From assembly GCF_963169125.1 (NCBI RefSeq), contig NC_084796.1, forward strand, positions 90,876,888-90,940,887: DNA of 64,000 bases, written 5' to 3'. The position numbers and the translations under genes were made by a program. The stretch comes from Humulus lupulus (lineage: Eukaryota > Streptophyta > Magnoliopsida > Rosales > Cannabaceae). The notes under the pieces were generated by a model, which saw only the letters and a program-made list of their open reading frames with translations, did not search any database and was not told the DNA's origin. Below are positions 12,842 to 22,427 of the stretch, one piece after another; positions within the stretch are counted from its first letter, which is position 1, and every line of letters starts with the position of its first letter.

Positions 12842-14295
12842 ATATTCTCCTATGTCTATCAAAAAGAAAAGAAATGTCACTAAATAAGCACTTGATAAAG
12901 TTGGATGTCTATATAAAACTAATCGTTTATTATCCTAAATAAAATCGGGCAGCATTTCCCCAATAATAGTGACCTAACCATCTGCATGTGAATAGCAAAA
13001 CAAACAATGCAAACAACATACAATAAGTTTCTTCCTTATAGGATGTCTATATAAAACAAATTGTTTATTATCCTAGATAAAATCGGGCAGCATTTTCCCT
13101 ATAATAGTGACCTAACCATCTGCATGTTTATAGAAAAACAAAAAATTCAAACAACATACAATAAGTTTCTTCCTTATAGCACCGCAGCACACAACCAAAT
13201 TTCTCAGAATCTACTTCACTAAAACTCACAAGTTCTCAACTTTCCGTTATCATCGCAGCACACAATTTTAATCTCAGAACCTACTTCACTATGGATGAGT
13301 ATTTAAGATATTCAAACTCCTCTAACATTTGTTTAATAATATTAAAAGTAGAAGTAAGAGAATATATATTTACCTCTTGCAATTAATAATCCAAAAGCTA
13401 GCAAAACTACTTCACGTAGTAATCGAATTCGCTATTAAATCCACAAACCAATATAATTAAATTAATAAATAATAAATAAAATATCACTAAATATCTAGCA
13501 ATATATAACTTATTATTGTAATTTTAGAAACTTAATTACCTCAAATGTGTGATTGATATTGAAATTTTGATGCAAAATACTCTCTAAAATCTCACCACCA
13601 AAATCACAACCTACGAAATTAAATTAATTAATATGTTAAACATTACTAAACAAATATCACTAAATATCTAATAATAGTAAATGATTGGTAAACAAATAAA
13701 AAAAAATCCAGTGCGCCACTTCTTATAACCTAAACAAAAAATCAATAAAAAATTTCATAACCTAAAAACTTAGTAATCAACAAAAACATAAAAATGTTCA
13801 TATATTTATATTTTAAAAATTATTTAATAAATTTATTTTAACATAACTATATATATAACAAAATAGTTACAATTTTAAAAAAAAAAGTTTAAATATATAT
13901 ACAAAAATATATCTAAATTTCGAAATAAAAAATGAAATTTTTTTAAAAAAATCAAGAACATATATACTCTAATGAAATCTATACAATGTGATAGGTTAAA
14001 TTAAAAAAAAAAACTAAAAAATCATAAATCTGTAAAAAAACTTCCATGAAAAAACTAAAAAATCCTACAATGTATATAAAAAAATGCATAAAAATGTAAA
14101 ACTAACACAAAATCATGTATATTACTCATCCTAATGCTAAACCTATGATTTTTTTTCAAAATAATTAACTAAAAATCAAGAAAATTAAAAAAAAAACTTA
14201 CCTCAAAACCCTAAAAACGCAGCTTGCTCTCTGGTATGCTCTCTCTGGTTTGCGTGTGTGAGGAAGTAGGGAAGAAAACAAGTAAATATATCAGG
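12842..14295 (-). other. 5' leader of complete CACTA
   Basis: AT-rich with no ORF of note. It holds a 138-bp tandem duplication (12903-13178) and a shorter duplicated GCAGCACACAA ... CTACTTCACT unit (13185-13300). The stretch 13190-13330 is closely similar to 52060-52200, showing that a second copy of this leader exists in the window. A promoter is expected here but no clear TATA box could be fixed. Confidence 0.7.
12903..13178. repeat. 138-bp tandem duplication in CACTA leader
   Basis: Two adjacent copies begin GGATGTCTATATAAAAC at 12903 and 13041 and end with CTTCCTTATA. They differ at a scatter of positions, so the duplication is older than the most recent changes. Confidence 0.85.
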
Positions 14296-14355
14296 GAGAC
14301 ATCCAACGTCTCTCACTGGGAGACATCCAACGTCTCCCACTGGGAGACGTTGGAT
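14296..14355. repeat. Right subterminal repeats of complete CACTA
   Basis: Three copies of a unit centred on CTGGGAGACATCCAACGTC share the GGGAGAC / GTCTCCC core with the left end, in an arrangement that can fold as hairpins. Confidence 0.8.
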
Positions 14356-14548
14356 GTACTCATAGCCACTTCTTCAGCCTATTTCCAACGTCTTCAACCA
14401 TTTTTAATGCATTCCAATTGTAGCCATTAATAAAAACTTTCATTGTCTTAGACCATTAGACATTTAAAACCCATGATAAGTTTTAATGTCTTACACCAAT
14501 GGTGTAAGACATTGTAGGGAGTCATTGTATATCAAATTTGTTGTAGCG

Positions 14549-14551
14549 TAA
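14549..14551. repeat. Target-site duplication TAA (right)
   Basis: TAA directly follows the right terminus (GTAGCG); partner of 5572-5574. Confidence 0.85.
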
Positions 14552-15310
14552 TCACAATTTCAGAATTTTAATATTATCTAATTTGAATCAAATTATTAAA
14601 GTTAACTTAACTAAATTAAAAAAATATATGATTAAATATTAACCTCACCTCAGTGGAGGTGGCTCGGGGTGGAGGCTAAGAGCTATCCAAAAATGGGATC
14701 ACCACAAAAAAAAAAACGCTAAACCTAACTACAATTAAAACTAATTATATCACAGAAATGAATTAAATTATTCAAATATATTATACCAAAAATTTTCAAT
14801 TAATCTGAAATTAATTTAATCTAATTAAGAATATTATTAGTTTAAATTTAAATAAAACTAAACTACATTTTATCTTCATTATAATCCATTTACCATAAAA
14901 TTTATCATCCTAATCTTAATTCGATAATAAATTTACTAACACTAAAATGAACATATAATTATAAATCTATATATTTCATTATATATATATTAATGAACAA
15001 AAACAATGAAATTGTTGTGGGAGGTCTCGGATTTGGAACGGGGCGATGGATACTTGTGGGGGAGGGCGGAGCCGCAGGGGAAGGGCTCTCAGAATTAGGC
15101 CAAGAAGGCTGGAGACGTTGGGGAACCTTAGAAATGAGAGGGGCGACAGTTACTAGTGGGGAGGGCAGAGCTGTGGCAATGAGGGGCTCTCGGGGATTAG
15201 GAGGGCTCGGGAGGTCGTGGGATCGCAGTCGCAACAAGCACCTCTACAATTGTCATTTCAGGAGATCTGGAGGTAATAAGGGAGACGATCCCAAATTTTT
15301 TCCTATATCG
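14552..15310 (-). other. Leader of older CACTA, distal part, with GC-rich block
   Basis: Continues the older element's leader beyond the inner insertion. The part at 14993-15300 is conspicuously GC-rich in an AT-rich setting, and open frames there on both strands look compositional. GC-rich blocks occupy the same place beside subterminal repeats at 46620-46960, 50700-50920 and 62560-62740, so this may be an untranslated first exon or promoter-proximal region of CACTA families. Confidence 0.5.
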
Positions 15311-15614
15311 AGCTTAGCGTTGGTTTAGAACTAACGCTATTGAGCATAAACCGACCCAATTTAGCTTAGATGTGTCGGTTCTTAACCGATGCTATCGTTA
15401 CACATAATTAAATGCAATGTTTCATTTTAACAGAAGCGTCGCTTATGAGTCGACGCTTTTGAGGATCCTGTACAATGTCAGTTTAGTAACCTAGGATGTT
15501 CATTAACAGTAAAGTCAGTTGTAAACCGACGCTACTGACCTGAGATTATCAATAACATCGGTTCACATTCTTAACTAAGGCTAACAAGAAACGACGTAGG
15601 TATTTGGCGTAGTG
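15311..15614. repeat. Subterminal repeats and 5' terminus of older CACTA
   Basis: Inverted and direct copies of GCGTCGGTT/AACCGACGC variants (for example near 15320, 15375, 15520) end at GGCGTAGTG (15606-15614), whose complement starts CACTACGCC. The same repeat family recurs at 30800-30980. Confidence 0.8.
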
Positions 15615-17680
15615 TAGGTTCATTCGTCGGCGTGCATTGACTTAGCTAAAGAGTTGTCGGCACTAGAAGTTCTCCATTTGGGTCAGAGAAAAAGAAGACA
15701 TCGATGTGTTTTTTCTTTGTAGTGAAGGAGGCGGCACACAAGATAATAATTATAGCCTTTAGGGTTCTCTCTATACTCTAGTGTGGAGGGGTACATAGTA
15801 ATAATAATAAACAACTAATAATATATATTTTTAATAGTATTAGAATTATAATATAATGTGTATATAATTTGTTAATAATAAATAAATATATAATGTATAT
15901 ATAATTAATTCTCTCGTATTAGGCCCACTTTGAGCATCCTACTAGTTTTTTTTTAAGACACTTAAAGTGTGTCCTTAAAAGTCTCTACTCACTCAAATTT
16001 TCTCAATTTTGTTAGGGCCCACATGATTAATTAGGACATTCATTGCGTGTTTTTTAAGGACAATTAATGAATGTCTAAATAAATTTTTAATTTATTTTAA
16101 AATTTGAGAAACCTAATACATAAATCATATAAAACTAATATGATAATTACTATAAAAATAGCATTTACAATAAATCAATTCAATAAATTAAAAATGTACA
16201 ATAAAAATTAATATTAAAAACAAAAACAAAAACCACACCTTTCGAAGGCAAACATGTAGCGGTGTAATAGATTTTGTTAGGCCTCTATAAATGGGGCATA
16301 ATAGCTTGACTTTTACGATTGTGGTTATTACGCCGCACTTTATTTATTGTAATGATATATTAAATAGTGACCAGAATGTATATTGCTCACCAATCCATTA
16401 AACATTGTTGTGATGCTCATGTTTAATTTAGTTAACATGAAAATGTAACTCTAGGCTTTTAGCTAAACTTCCAAAAACAAAAACAAGACAAATTAATTCT
16501 TTATACACAATCTCTATTATATGTAAGAAACCGATATAAAACTCTTTCCCTTGGCAACTTTAAGGTCAATTATCAGTTAGATAGAGAAAAGAATTTTGAA
16601 GCAAACAAAATTCCATACTTAAGAGAGAGGGAAAGGTTTGGAATCATTGAAGTTCAATTATGAGAGAGCGGAGGGAGTGGTAGGTAGAGAGACAGATTTG
16701 TAATCATCTTGACAAGAGAGAGATATCTTGCAAGAGTAAATATGACTGTCATGTAGCAAAGACGAGCATATTAATGATTCCATCGATTCTATCAACATTT
16801 GACATATGAAAAATTGCCACGTTTCTTTTGCAAAAGACAAATTTGTTTGTTCCACGGTAGAGGCGCAAACACGTACATGAGAAATTCTTAGTGATGTGAT
16901 TCATACATTATAAACTGTAATTGAGTATTTAACAATATAATTGTTACTTAAAGACAAATATTGGAAATGGGAAGTATAGGAAGAAGAAAAAGAAGGGAAA
17001 AGGTTAGATTAGGGTTTAATTTTAATCATTAATTATTTAAGTGATTTTTTGTTATTGTAATTAAAGTATACTTTTTGTGTATTTTTAATTGTTAAATGAA
17101 TTAAAATAATTTTTAATTATTATGTTTTATTTTGAATATATTTTTTTCTATTTTAAAAAGAATTGAAAACTAATAAAATGATTCTTCTTTTAAAAAAAAA
17201 AAAATTATATGTGGACTAACTGTTGTGTGAGACGTGGTCTTTGACTGACCGAAAGTCTGTTGTTACCTACAGAAGTAACTAAAACATAACAATTGGTACT
17301 TTTTCCACACAAAAAAAAAATTAGAATTTAAGTGTAAGTAAAGTCTCAAAATATTACTATATATTATATAAATTAGATTACAAGTTTATAATCAAGAAGA
17401 ATTGGTGTCTCAGTAAAATTTACAAATTCTATATTATTACTTTAAAATTTATAGTAAACGTTATATGCCACAACTTTTGTTTCCTCTTAGCTTTCATGAA
17501 TCTTACAAATATTAACGGAATATACTTTTAAATTAAATTAAAAAATACAGTACATTAAATATTTAATAATTATCTTAATATAAATTCAAATATCATAAAC
17601 TATAATTATTATAATAATATTTAATACATAATTCTTATTTTTATATTTTTTGTCATTTAGTTTATTTATTTATTTGTTAA
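15615..17680. other. AT-rich spacer, no gene recognised
   Basis: Long A/T runs and short ORFs without recognisable protein signal. An AAGACACTTAAAGTGTGTCCTT near-palindrome sits near 15953, and AAGGACAATTAATGAATGTC-like sequence follows near 16055, possibly an old small terminal-inverted-repeat element, but I could not define ends. The end at 17681-17685 is the target site (AAAAG) of the next element. Confidence 0.5.
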
Positions 17681-17685
17681 AAAAG
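17681..17685. repeat. Target-site duplication AAAAG (left)
   Basis: AAAAG abuts the 5' LTR; partner at 30519-30523. Confidence 0.9.
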
Positions 17686-18292
17686 TGTTATCCAAAAAAT
17701 AGGTGTGGATGATGTGGCACACATTTTTAACACGTGGCTGACACTTGGCAGATGTTCTGTTCGACTATCGACCAGGGAGATTCCCCTAGCATAACATTTG
17801 AATTTTATATACGATCAGCTTGGTCGTATACTCCGTATATTTTGAGAAGATCTTATGCAATTGTAATCATATCCGAGATTATCTCCCATAATTCCTGAGT
17901 ATCTGATTAATTAAGAAAAAATATCTGTAACAAATTTATGTAATCCTCCTTGAGCCTATAAATAGAGAAGAAATAGCTCAAGGGAGAGACTTTTTTACTT
18001 TTTGGTTAATTCTGAGTTTATGCTTTACAAGAGAATTATAGCTATTATCTTTCGATTGTATTATTCACCTCTCTAAGGCTTGTGAAACTCGAAGAACCCT
18101 AAATCTTTGATCACTACTTTGAGAATCAATATCAATAACAGCTTAAGTGGACGTAGGTCATTACCAATTCGTGGGGCCGAACCACTATAATTCGTTGTGT
18201 TGTTTACTGTTCTTTTCATTAGATCTATTTCAGTACCTTCTATCACATCAAGCATTTGACTCCGTGTCAGTTGACCAAAACAAGGGTCAACA
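17686..18292 (+). repeat. 5' LTR of Tat element
   Basis: 607 bp, TG...CA ends. Contains TATAAATA at 17957-17964 inside GAGCCTATAAATAGAGAAG, the likely promoter, with R/U5 downstream. Collinear with 29913-30518, one single-base indel seen. Confidence 0.95.
17957..17964 (+). promoter_or_regulatory. TATA box of Tat 5' LTR
   Basis: TATAAATA, conserved in the other LTR. Position about 270 bp into the LTR is usual for a U3 promoter. Confidence 0.7.
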
Positions 18293-18295
18293 TTC

Positions 18296-18313
18296 TGGTG
18301 CTTTCATTGAGAG
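18296..18313 (+). promoter_or_regulatory. Putative tRNA primer-binding site
   Basis: TGGTGCTTTCATTGAGAG starts three bases after the 5' LTR. The leading TGG matches a tRNA 3' CCA end. I cannot assign the tRNA with confidence. Confidence 0.6.
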
Positions 18314-18339
18314 CTTGAGACGAAGTGGTTGAAGAACTA

Positions 18340-19411
18340 ATGGCAAAGACAACAAGGAGGACTGGGCAGGCTACTGATGCTGCACAATCTCAACCTCCTC
18401 CTCCGAACATGGCTGAGAATGAGCCACACTTGGAGTTTGATGAGAAGGAACTGGACTCCGAAACGCTGAGAAATACTCTGGGAGTATTGCAAGATGAATT
18501 GGCCAATCTGAGGGCCAGTCAAGAAAGTGCCACGGAGACCATGGCGCGACAGCAGTAAGAAATAGAGCGTCAACGCCAAGAACTGAGTGAAAGACAGGCG
18601 GAGATGGACTGTCGTCAAAGGGAGGCCATGGCAGCCCTCGAAGCAGCCCTGCAATTGGCTAGGAATCAGGCTGCACCTGCCTCGCAGCCTGATCAACCCT
18701 CAAATGGCCCACCTCAAAGGGGTCCCAATCCAAGCCCTCCAATACAGCCAACAAGCCCTCAAAGGCCAGAGCACCCACCAATGCTTCAGCATAATGTCCC
18801 ACCTAGAGAGCCTGAGATGTAGCCTCCATCCCAGGCTGGTCGAGGCAATCCCCCACATCCAAGGCAGAATAGGGCCGGGCAGCAGCCCCGCAGCCCTAGA
18901 CGCCCAAGGGGTGAAGAGCCGCACCCACCGAGCAGGGGGCAGCGTCCTTCTGGAAACAGAAGGAACTCAAAGACAGGCTCTGCGGTTAGGGGCCCCCCAC
19001 GGCATTATAATGCACGGGGACCTACCAACCAGTGCAGGTCTCCCCCTACCGCTCGGGAAGCTCCAGCCCAAGGAGGCAATCGAGGAGACAATCGGTCCCA
19101 CCATAGCCAATCGAGGTTTAGAGATGGCCATGACTACAATGAGGCCGACTCAGGCAGAGGGAATGCTGGTCGGAGGAATGAGGAGAGAGGTGGAGGCAGA
19201 AGCCCACCACCTAGAGAAGACCAACAAGCAAGACGTAATGCTGGGGGGTAGTCCAGACAAAACAACATCTTTAGCCGGCTCGGAGCCAGTGAACAACGGC
19301 GAAGAGACGATGATCTAAGGGATATACTCAACGACCGCCGAGAACGGCACAACGAGTACATTCCCCCGGCACTAGAGGCACCGACAATTCCTGAAGCCGT
19401 TCAGGCCCAAA
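18340..19411 (+). pseudogene. Tat gag, N-terminal disordered part
   Basis: Starts ATG at 18340 (MAKTTRRTGQATDAAQ); 18325 is an upstream alternative in the same frame. Reads as a charged, Q/E-rich helix (18430-18650), then a P/Q/R/G-rich basic tail up to the insertion point. In-frame stops lie at 18556 (TAA), 18820 (TAG) and 19249 (TAG). The frame then meets a solo LTR at 19417. That insert plus one duplicated target site is 1157 bp, which exactly accounts for the frame change to the gag core at 20574. In Tat elements this region precedes the structural gag domain. Confidence 0.8.
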
Positions 19412-19416
19412 TAGAT
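19412..19416. repeat. Target-site duplication TAGAT (left)
   Basis: TAGAT abuts the solo LTR start; partner at 20569-20573. Confidence 0.85.
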
Positions 19417-20568
19417 TGTTATATTATTTTATAATATAATGTAATATTATATTATATTATATTATAATGTTTTAGATTAAATAAATGTGATAAAGTGTGT
19501 CACATATTGTAACTTATAATAGAGAGTTACAATATTTAGATATATGAGATATATCCAAATAATGTAACATATTTGGTGTTACAAATTTGTAACTTTCAAA
19601 TATTACCCTTTATTGTGTAAAATTGTTGTTACACAATATTGAGATGAATTTCATAAAGCCATATGTGATATGGCTGTTAGAGATATGATTTTAACCCCAA
19701 TAATGTGTTTTGGAAGTTACAAAATCATTTGGGAGGGTTTGGAACCGTTTGGAAAAACAGCACATTTTTTGTGCTGAAATTGGTCGGTGGCCATGGCCAC
19801 CAACATTCAGTGGTCGTGGCCTGTGGGTCAGAGACCAGTGGCCGCGGCCACAGGCCAAAACTGACCAATTTTTCAGTTTTTTCAATCTTTGTTAAACGGC
19901 TCAAAAAAACCCAAATAACTCCCAAATCTCATTTTTAATTCCATATTAATCCAATTAAACATTGGAAACAGCCATGGGGGTTGGTGGAATTTGAAATTCA
20001 AAAGGTGTCTCTAAACTCTATACATAGGAGCCTATAGCTCACTTGTAAGACACAACATTTCTATCCATTAGAGCACTTGGCTAGAAACACCTTGAGGCTT
20101 GATAATTCCATAAAGCTTTTCCAATATCTGAGAGAGACCCCTTAGTGCTTGAGTTAGGGGGAAATAAGCTTTTGGACAAAGGTTTTAAACCTTGTTCAAG
20201 TTGGTGATCCCCAACCCTCTTCACTTAGGTTGTGTAAGTGAGACTTTCTTGTATTTCTGTTCTTCTTTCTATTTTATTATTTTCTTCTTATTCTCTTGTT
20301 CTTTTTACTTGTATTTCTTGTTCAATAGTTGTAATCTTTTCTTTTCTTTTGTTTCAAACACTTCTAGTTTACTTGTAACCTTTTGCTTAGAGTTGTATTT
20401 TACTATTCTCTTCTTCTTCATCATCTTCTTCATTTTCTTTGTTTATTTGTAATTTTCAGTTATAGAGTTGTAACCTTATTTATTCAATCTATATTTATTT
20501 GTAATATTATTGCATAGAGTTGTAATATTATAATCATTTCCATTGAGGCAAAACATTTTTACCTAACA
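19417..20568. mobile_element. Solo LTR (1152 bp) inserted in the Tat gag gene
   Basis: Starts TGTTATATTATTTTATAAT and ends TTTTTACCTAACA, with TGTTA/TAACA inverted ends, flanked by the 5-bp duplication TAGAT (19412-19416 and 20569-20573). No internal coding region or second LTR, so recombination between two LTRs probably removed the rest. It contains two perfect GGCC-rich palindromes and a pyrimidine-rich U5-like tail. Family (copia or gypsy) could not be decided, nor could orientation. Confidence 0.9.
19786..19851. repeat. Paired GGCC-rich palindromes in solo LTR
   Basis: GGTGGCCATGGCCACC (19786-19801) and GTGGCCGCGGCCAC (19838-19851) are perfect palindromes 36 bp apart. Possible protein-binding or structure-forming sites; function inferred only from symmetry. 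Confidence 0.8.
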
Positions 20569-20573
20569 TAGAT
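20569..20573. repeat. Target-site duplication TAGAT (right)
   Basis: TAGAT follows the CA end of the solo LTR; partner at 19412-19416. Confidence 0.85.
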
Positions 20574-21893
20574 GCCTTGAACCAAGCAGTGCAACAGTTG
20601 GTCGGGGGAAGAACGTCTCACATCGAGTACATCAGAAGAAGGGGCACTCCTTTCATCCAGAGGATTGCTGTGGCGGAAACTCCCAGTAATTTTAAAATGC
20701 CCACACTTCCGAAATTTGACGGGTATGGTGACCCGGTGTCTAATGTAAACAAATTTGAGATACAAATGGACATTCAGAAGGTGTCCGAAGACGCTTGGTG
20801 CATGATCTTCCCTGCAACACTTTCTGATGCTGCACAGGAGTGGTTCTTTAAGTTCCTTGCTGCAAGTATTGTATCTTGGGAGATTTTCGTAAACGAGTTT
20901 TACGGACAATTCTATGCGGGTCGTGTGCAGCCAACTGAGGCAAACCAGCTAGTCGAGATACCCCAGCAAGAAGGAGAACCACTGAATGACTACGTCCAGC
21001 GTTTCATGCGAGCTGCGGCTAGGGCCAAAACAGTGGGAGATGAAGGCAAAATGATGGCCCTAACTGCAAGAGTTAGGCGTCGTACGCCTCTTTGGAGTAG
21101 CCTCAGGAAGCATAGGGTTAAAACTACCCAAGAATTTTTGGATCGAGTTGATCGATACATCAAGCTCAAAGAAGCGATTGTCAGCGAGGGAAAGACCCCA
21201 AATAAAGATAAGGGGACTGAAGACCCCGCCAAAGTCACCAATGGGTCAAAGCCCAACGGCAATGGCAACGGCAAAGGCAATGGGAATGGCAATGGCACGA
21301 ATGGGGGGAAAAGGCCCCATAACGAACCATCCACTTCTGAGAGCAAGCACGCTAAGGGCAATCGTTATGAGCCATGGTTCACCAACTACACTGCCCTTGC
21401 CAAGTCTCAAGCAGAGGTGTACCAGGCCACAAGTTCCAGTGTACCTTACAAAAGACTCGCTGCCATTCGAAAGGATATTTCGAAAAGGGATACCACCAAG
21501 TTCTGTCATTTTCACAATGACTACGGACACAATACAAACGAGTGTAACCAGCTGAAGGATGAAATCGAGTTCCTTATTAGACAAGGACACTTGAGGAGAT
21601 ACGTGCGGGCCTCGGGAGCTTCCCAACGAGAGGTTCCAGGTGGCAACGAGAAGGCACCTACACTCCAACGCTCGCCACCTTTACAGCCTGACCCCGTGGC
21701 TGGCACCTTACTCATCATCTGCAGAGGTCCGCACCTTACAAAAAACAGCGGAAAGGCAAAGGAACGATATGCTCGGACCCTACGCCGCGACGAGGACATC
21801 GAGATGATGATTGTGGAGGATCAGGCATCAAAGAAGGCTCGGACAGAGTACGGTGAAATAACCTTCTCTGATTGCGATGCCCAGCATGTCTGA
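20574..21893 (+). pseudogene. Tat gag core and nucleocapsid-like region
   Basis: Retrotransposon gag domain: MPTLPKFDGYGDP at the front, then AAQEWFFKFLAASIVSWE and a YVQRFMRAAARAK helix. It is followed by an N/G-repeat linker (21250-21310, six-base AATGGC-like repeats) and a CHFHNDYGHNTNEC knuckle-like motif (21502-21543). Gag packages the RNA and forms virus-like particles. The frame continues past the TGA at 21891-21893 into protease, so this stop is probably a C-to-T nonsense change and not a true gag end. Confidence 0.9.
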
Positions 21894-22370
21894 TTCCCAC
21901 ATTCTGATCCATTGGTCGTGGATGTTCAGATTTCCAACATGATGGTGAAAAGAGTGCTGGTCGATACAGGAAGTTCAGTTAACATCGTGTATAAATCTTC
22001 GCTGGAACGAATGAAGTTGTCCGTCAAAGACTTGGAGCCCTGCAACCAAAAAATTTATGGTTTCTCTGGTGAGGGACTACCTCCAACAGGGTCAATCAGG
22101 CTTCCAGTAACAGCAAGTACAGCGCCCGCTACCATGACATTACTCACTACTTTCATAGTAGTTGATTGTCCTTCGACCTATAATACTGTAATTGGAAGGC
22201 CCATACTAGTTGACCTTTGGGCCGTCACCTCTATATGGCACCTAGCCATGAAATTCCCAACAGACGCAGGGGTAGGACGCGTGTTGGGAAACCAGAGGGA
22301 AGCAAGGGAGTGCTACAATACCTCAATCACTAAGGCCAAGAAGGGTATGTCGAGGAGTGCTCCCCCATAA
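21894..22370 (+). pseudogene. Tat aspartic protease
   Basis: Contains the active-site motif VLVDTGSSVNIVY (about 21957-21995) followed by a flap-like region (YGFSGEGLPPTGSI) and YNTVIGRPIL. Retroviral-type protease that cuts the gag-pol polyprotein. Same frame as the gag core and pol; ends at TAA 22368, with another in-frame TAG at 22425-22427. Confidence 0.9.
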
Positions 22371-22427
22371 AAGTTGCAGATGGCCATTGATGTACAAGCC
22401 CAATCAGGTGATGAAGTCACCAAATAG

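Larger units (their letters stand above)
5575..14548 (-). mobile_element. Complete CACTA transposon, 8974 bp, two genes
   Basis: The left end starts CACTACAACAAAATAGG at 5575. The right end reads TTTGTTGTAGCG on the plus strand, ending 14548, so its inverse is CGCTACAACAAA, a 12-bp terminal repeat with one mismatch. A 3-bp target duplication TAA flanks it (5572-5574 and 14549-14551), as expected for CACTA elements. Subterminal repeats around GGGAGACGTTG lie at both ends. Between them on the minus strand are a TNP2-like transposase gene and a second gene with a Ulp1-like domain. Damage is mainly nonsense codons, so the insertion is young relative to its host element. Confidence 0.95.
1..15614 (-). 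mobile_element. Older CACTA (En/Spm-like) transposon, 5' part, interrupted
   Basis: Decayed minus-strand transposase pieces run from about 5111 leftwards to the window edge. The 5' terminus is read at 15614: the reverse strand starts CACTACGCCAAATACC and is followed by repeats containing the core GCGTCGGT. The 5' leader is split at 5574/14549 by the complete CACTA at 5575-14548, and its two halves together measure about 1.2 kb, comparable to the 1.45-kb leader of the inner element. The 3' end lies outside the window, so no target duplication can be checked. Attribution to CACTA is firm; exact full length is unknown. Confidence 0.8.

Noticed and set aside
14993..15328. 111-codon plus-strand ORF as a gene
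   Set aside because: GC-rich low-complexity block beside CACTA subterminal repeats, open on both strands, without domain signal.
16658..16855. Small ORF in the spacer as a host gene
   Set aside because: Short, no homologous features, no splice or promoter context.
18587..19318. 243-codon ORF in the Tat gag region
   Set aside because: Out of frame with the start and continuation of gag; the P/Q/R-rich gag reading in the adjacent frame fits Tat elements and keeps phase across the solo LTR.
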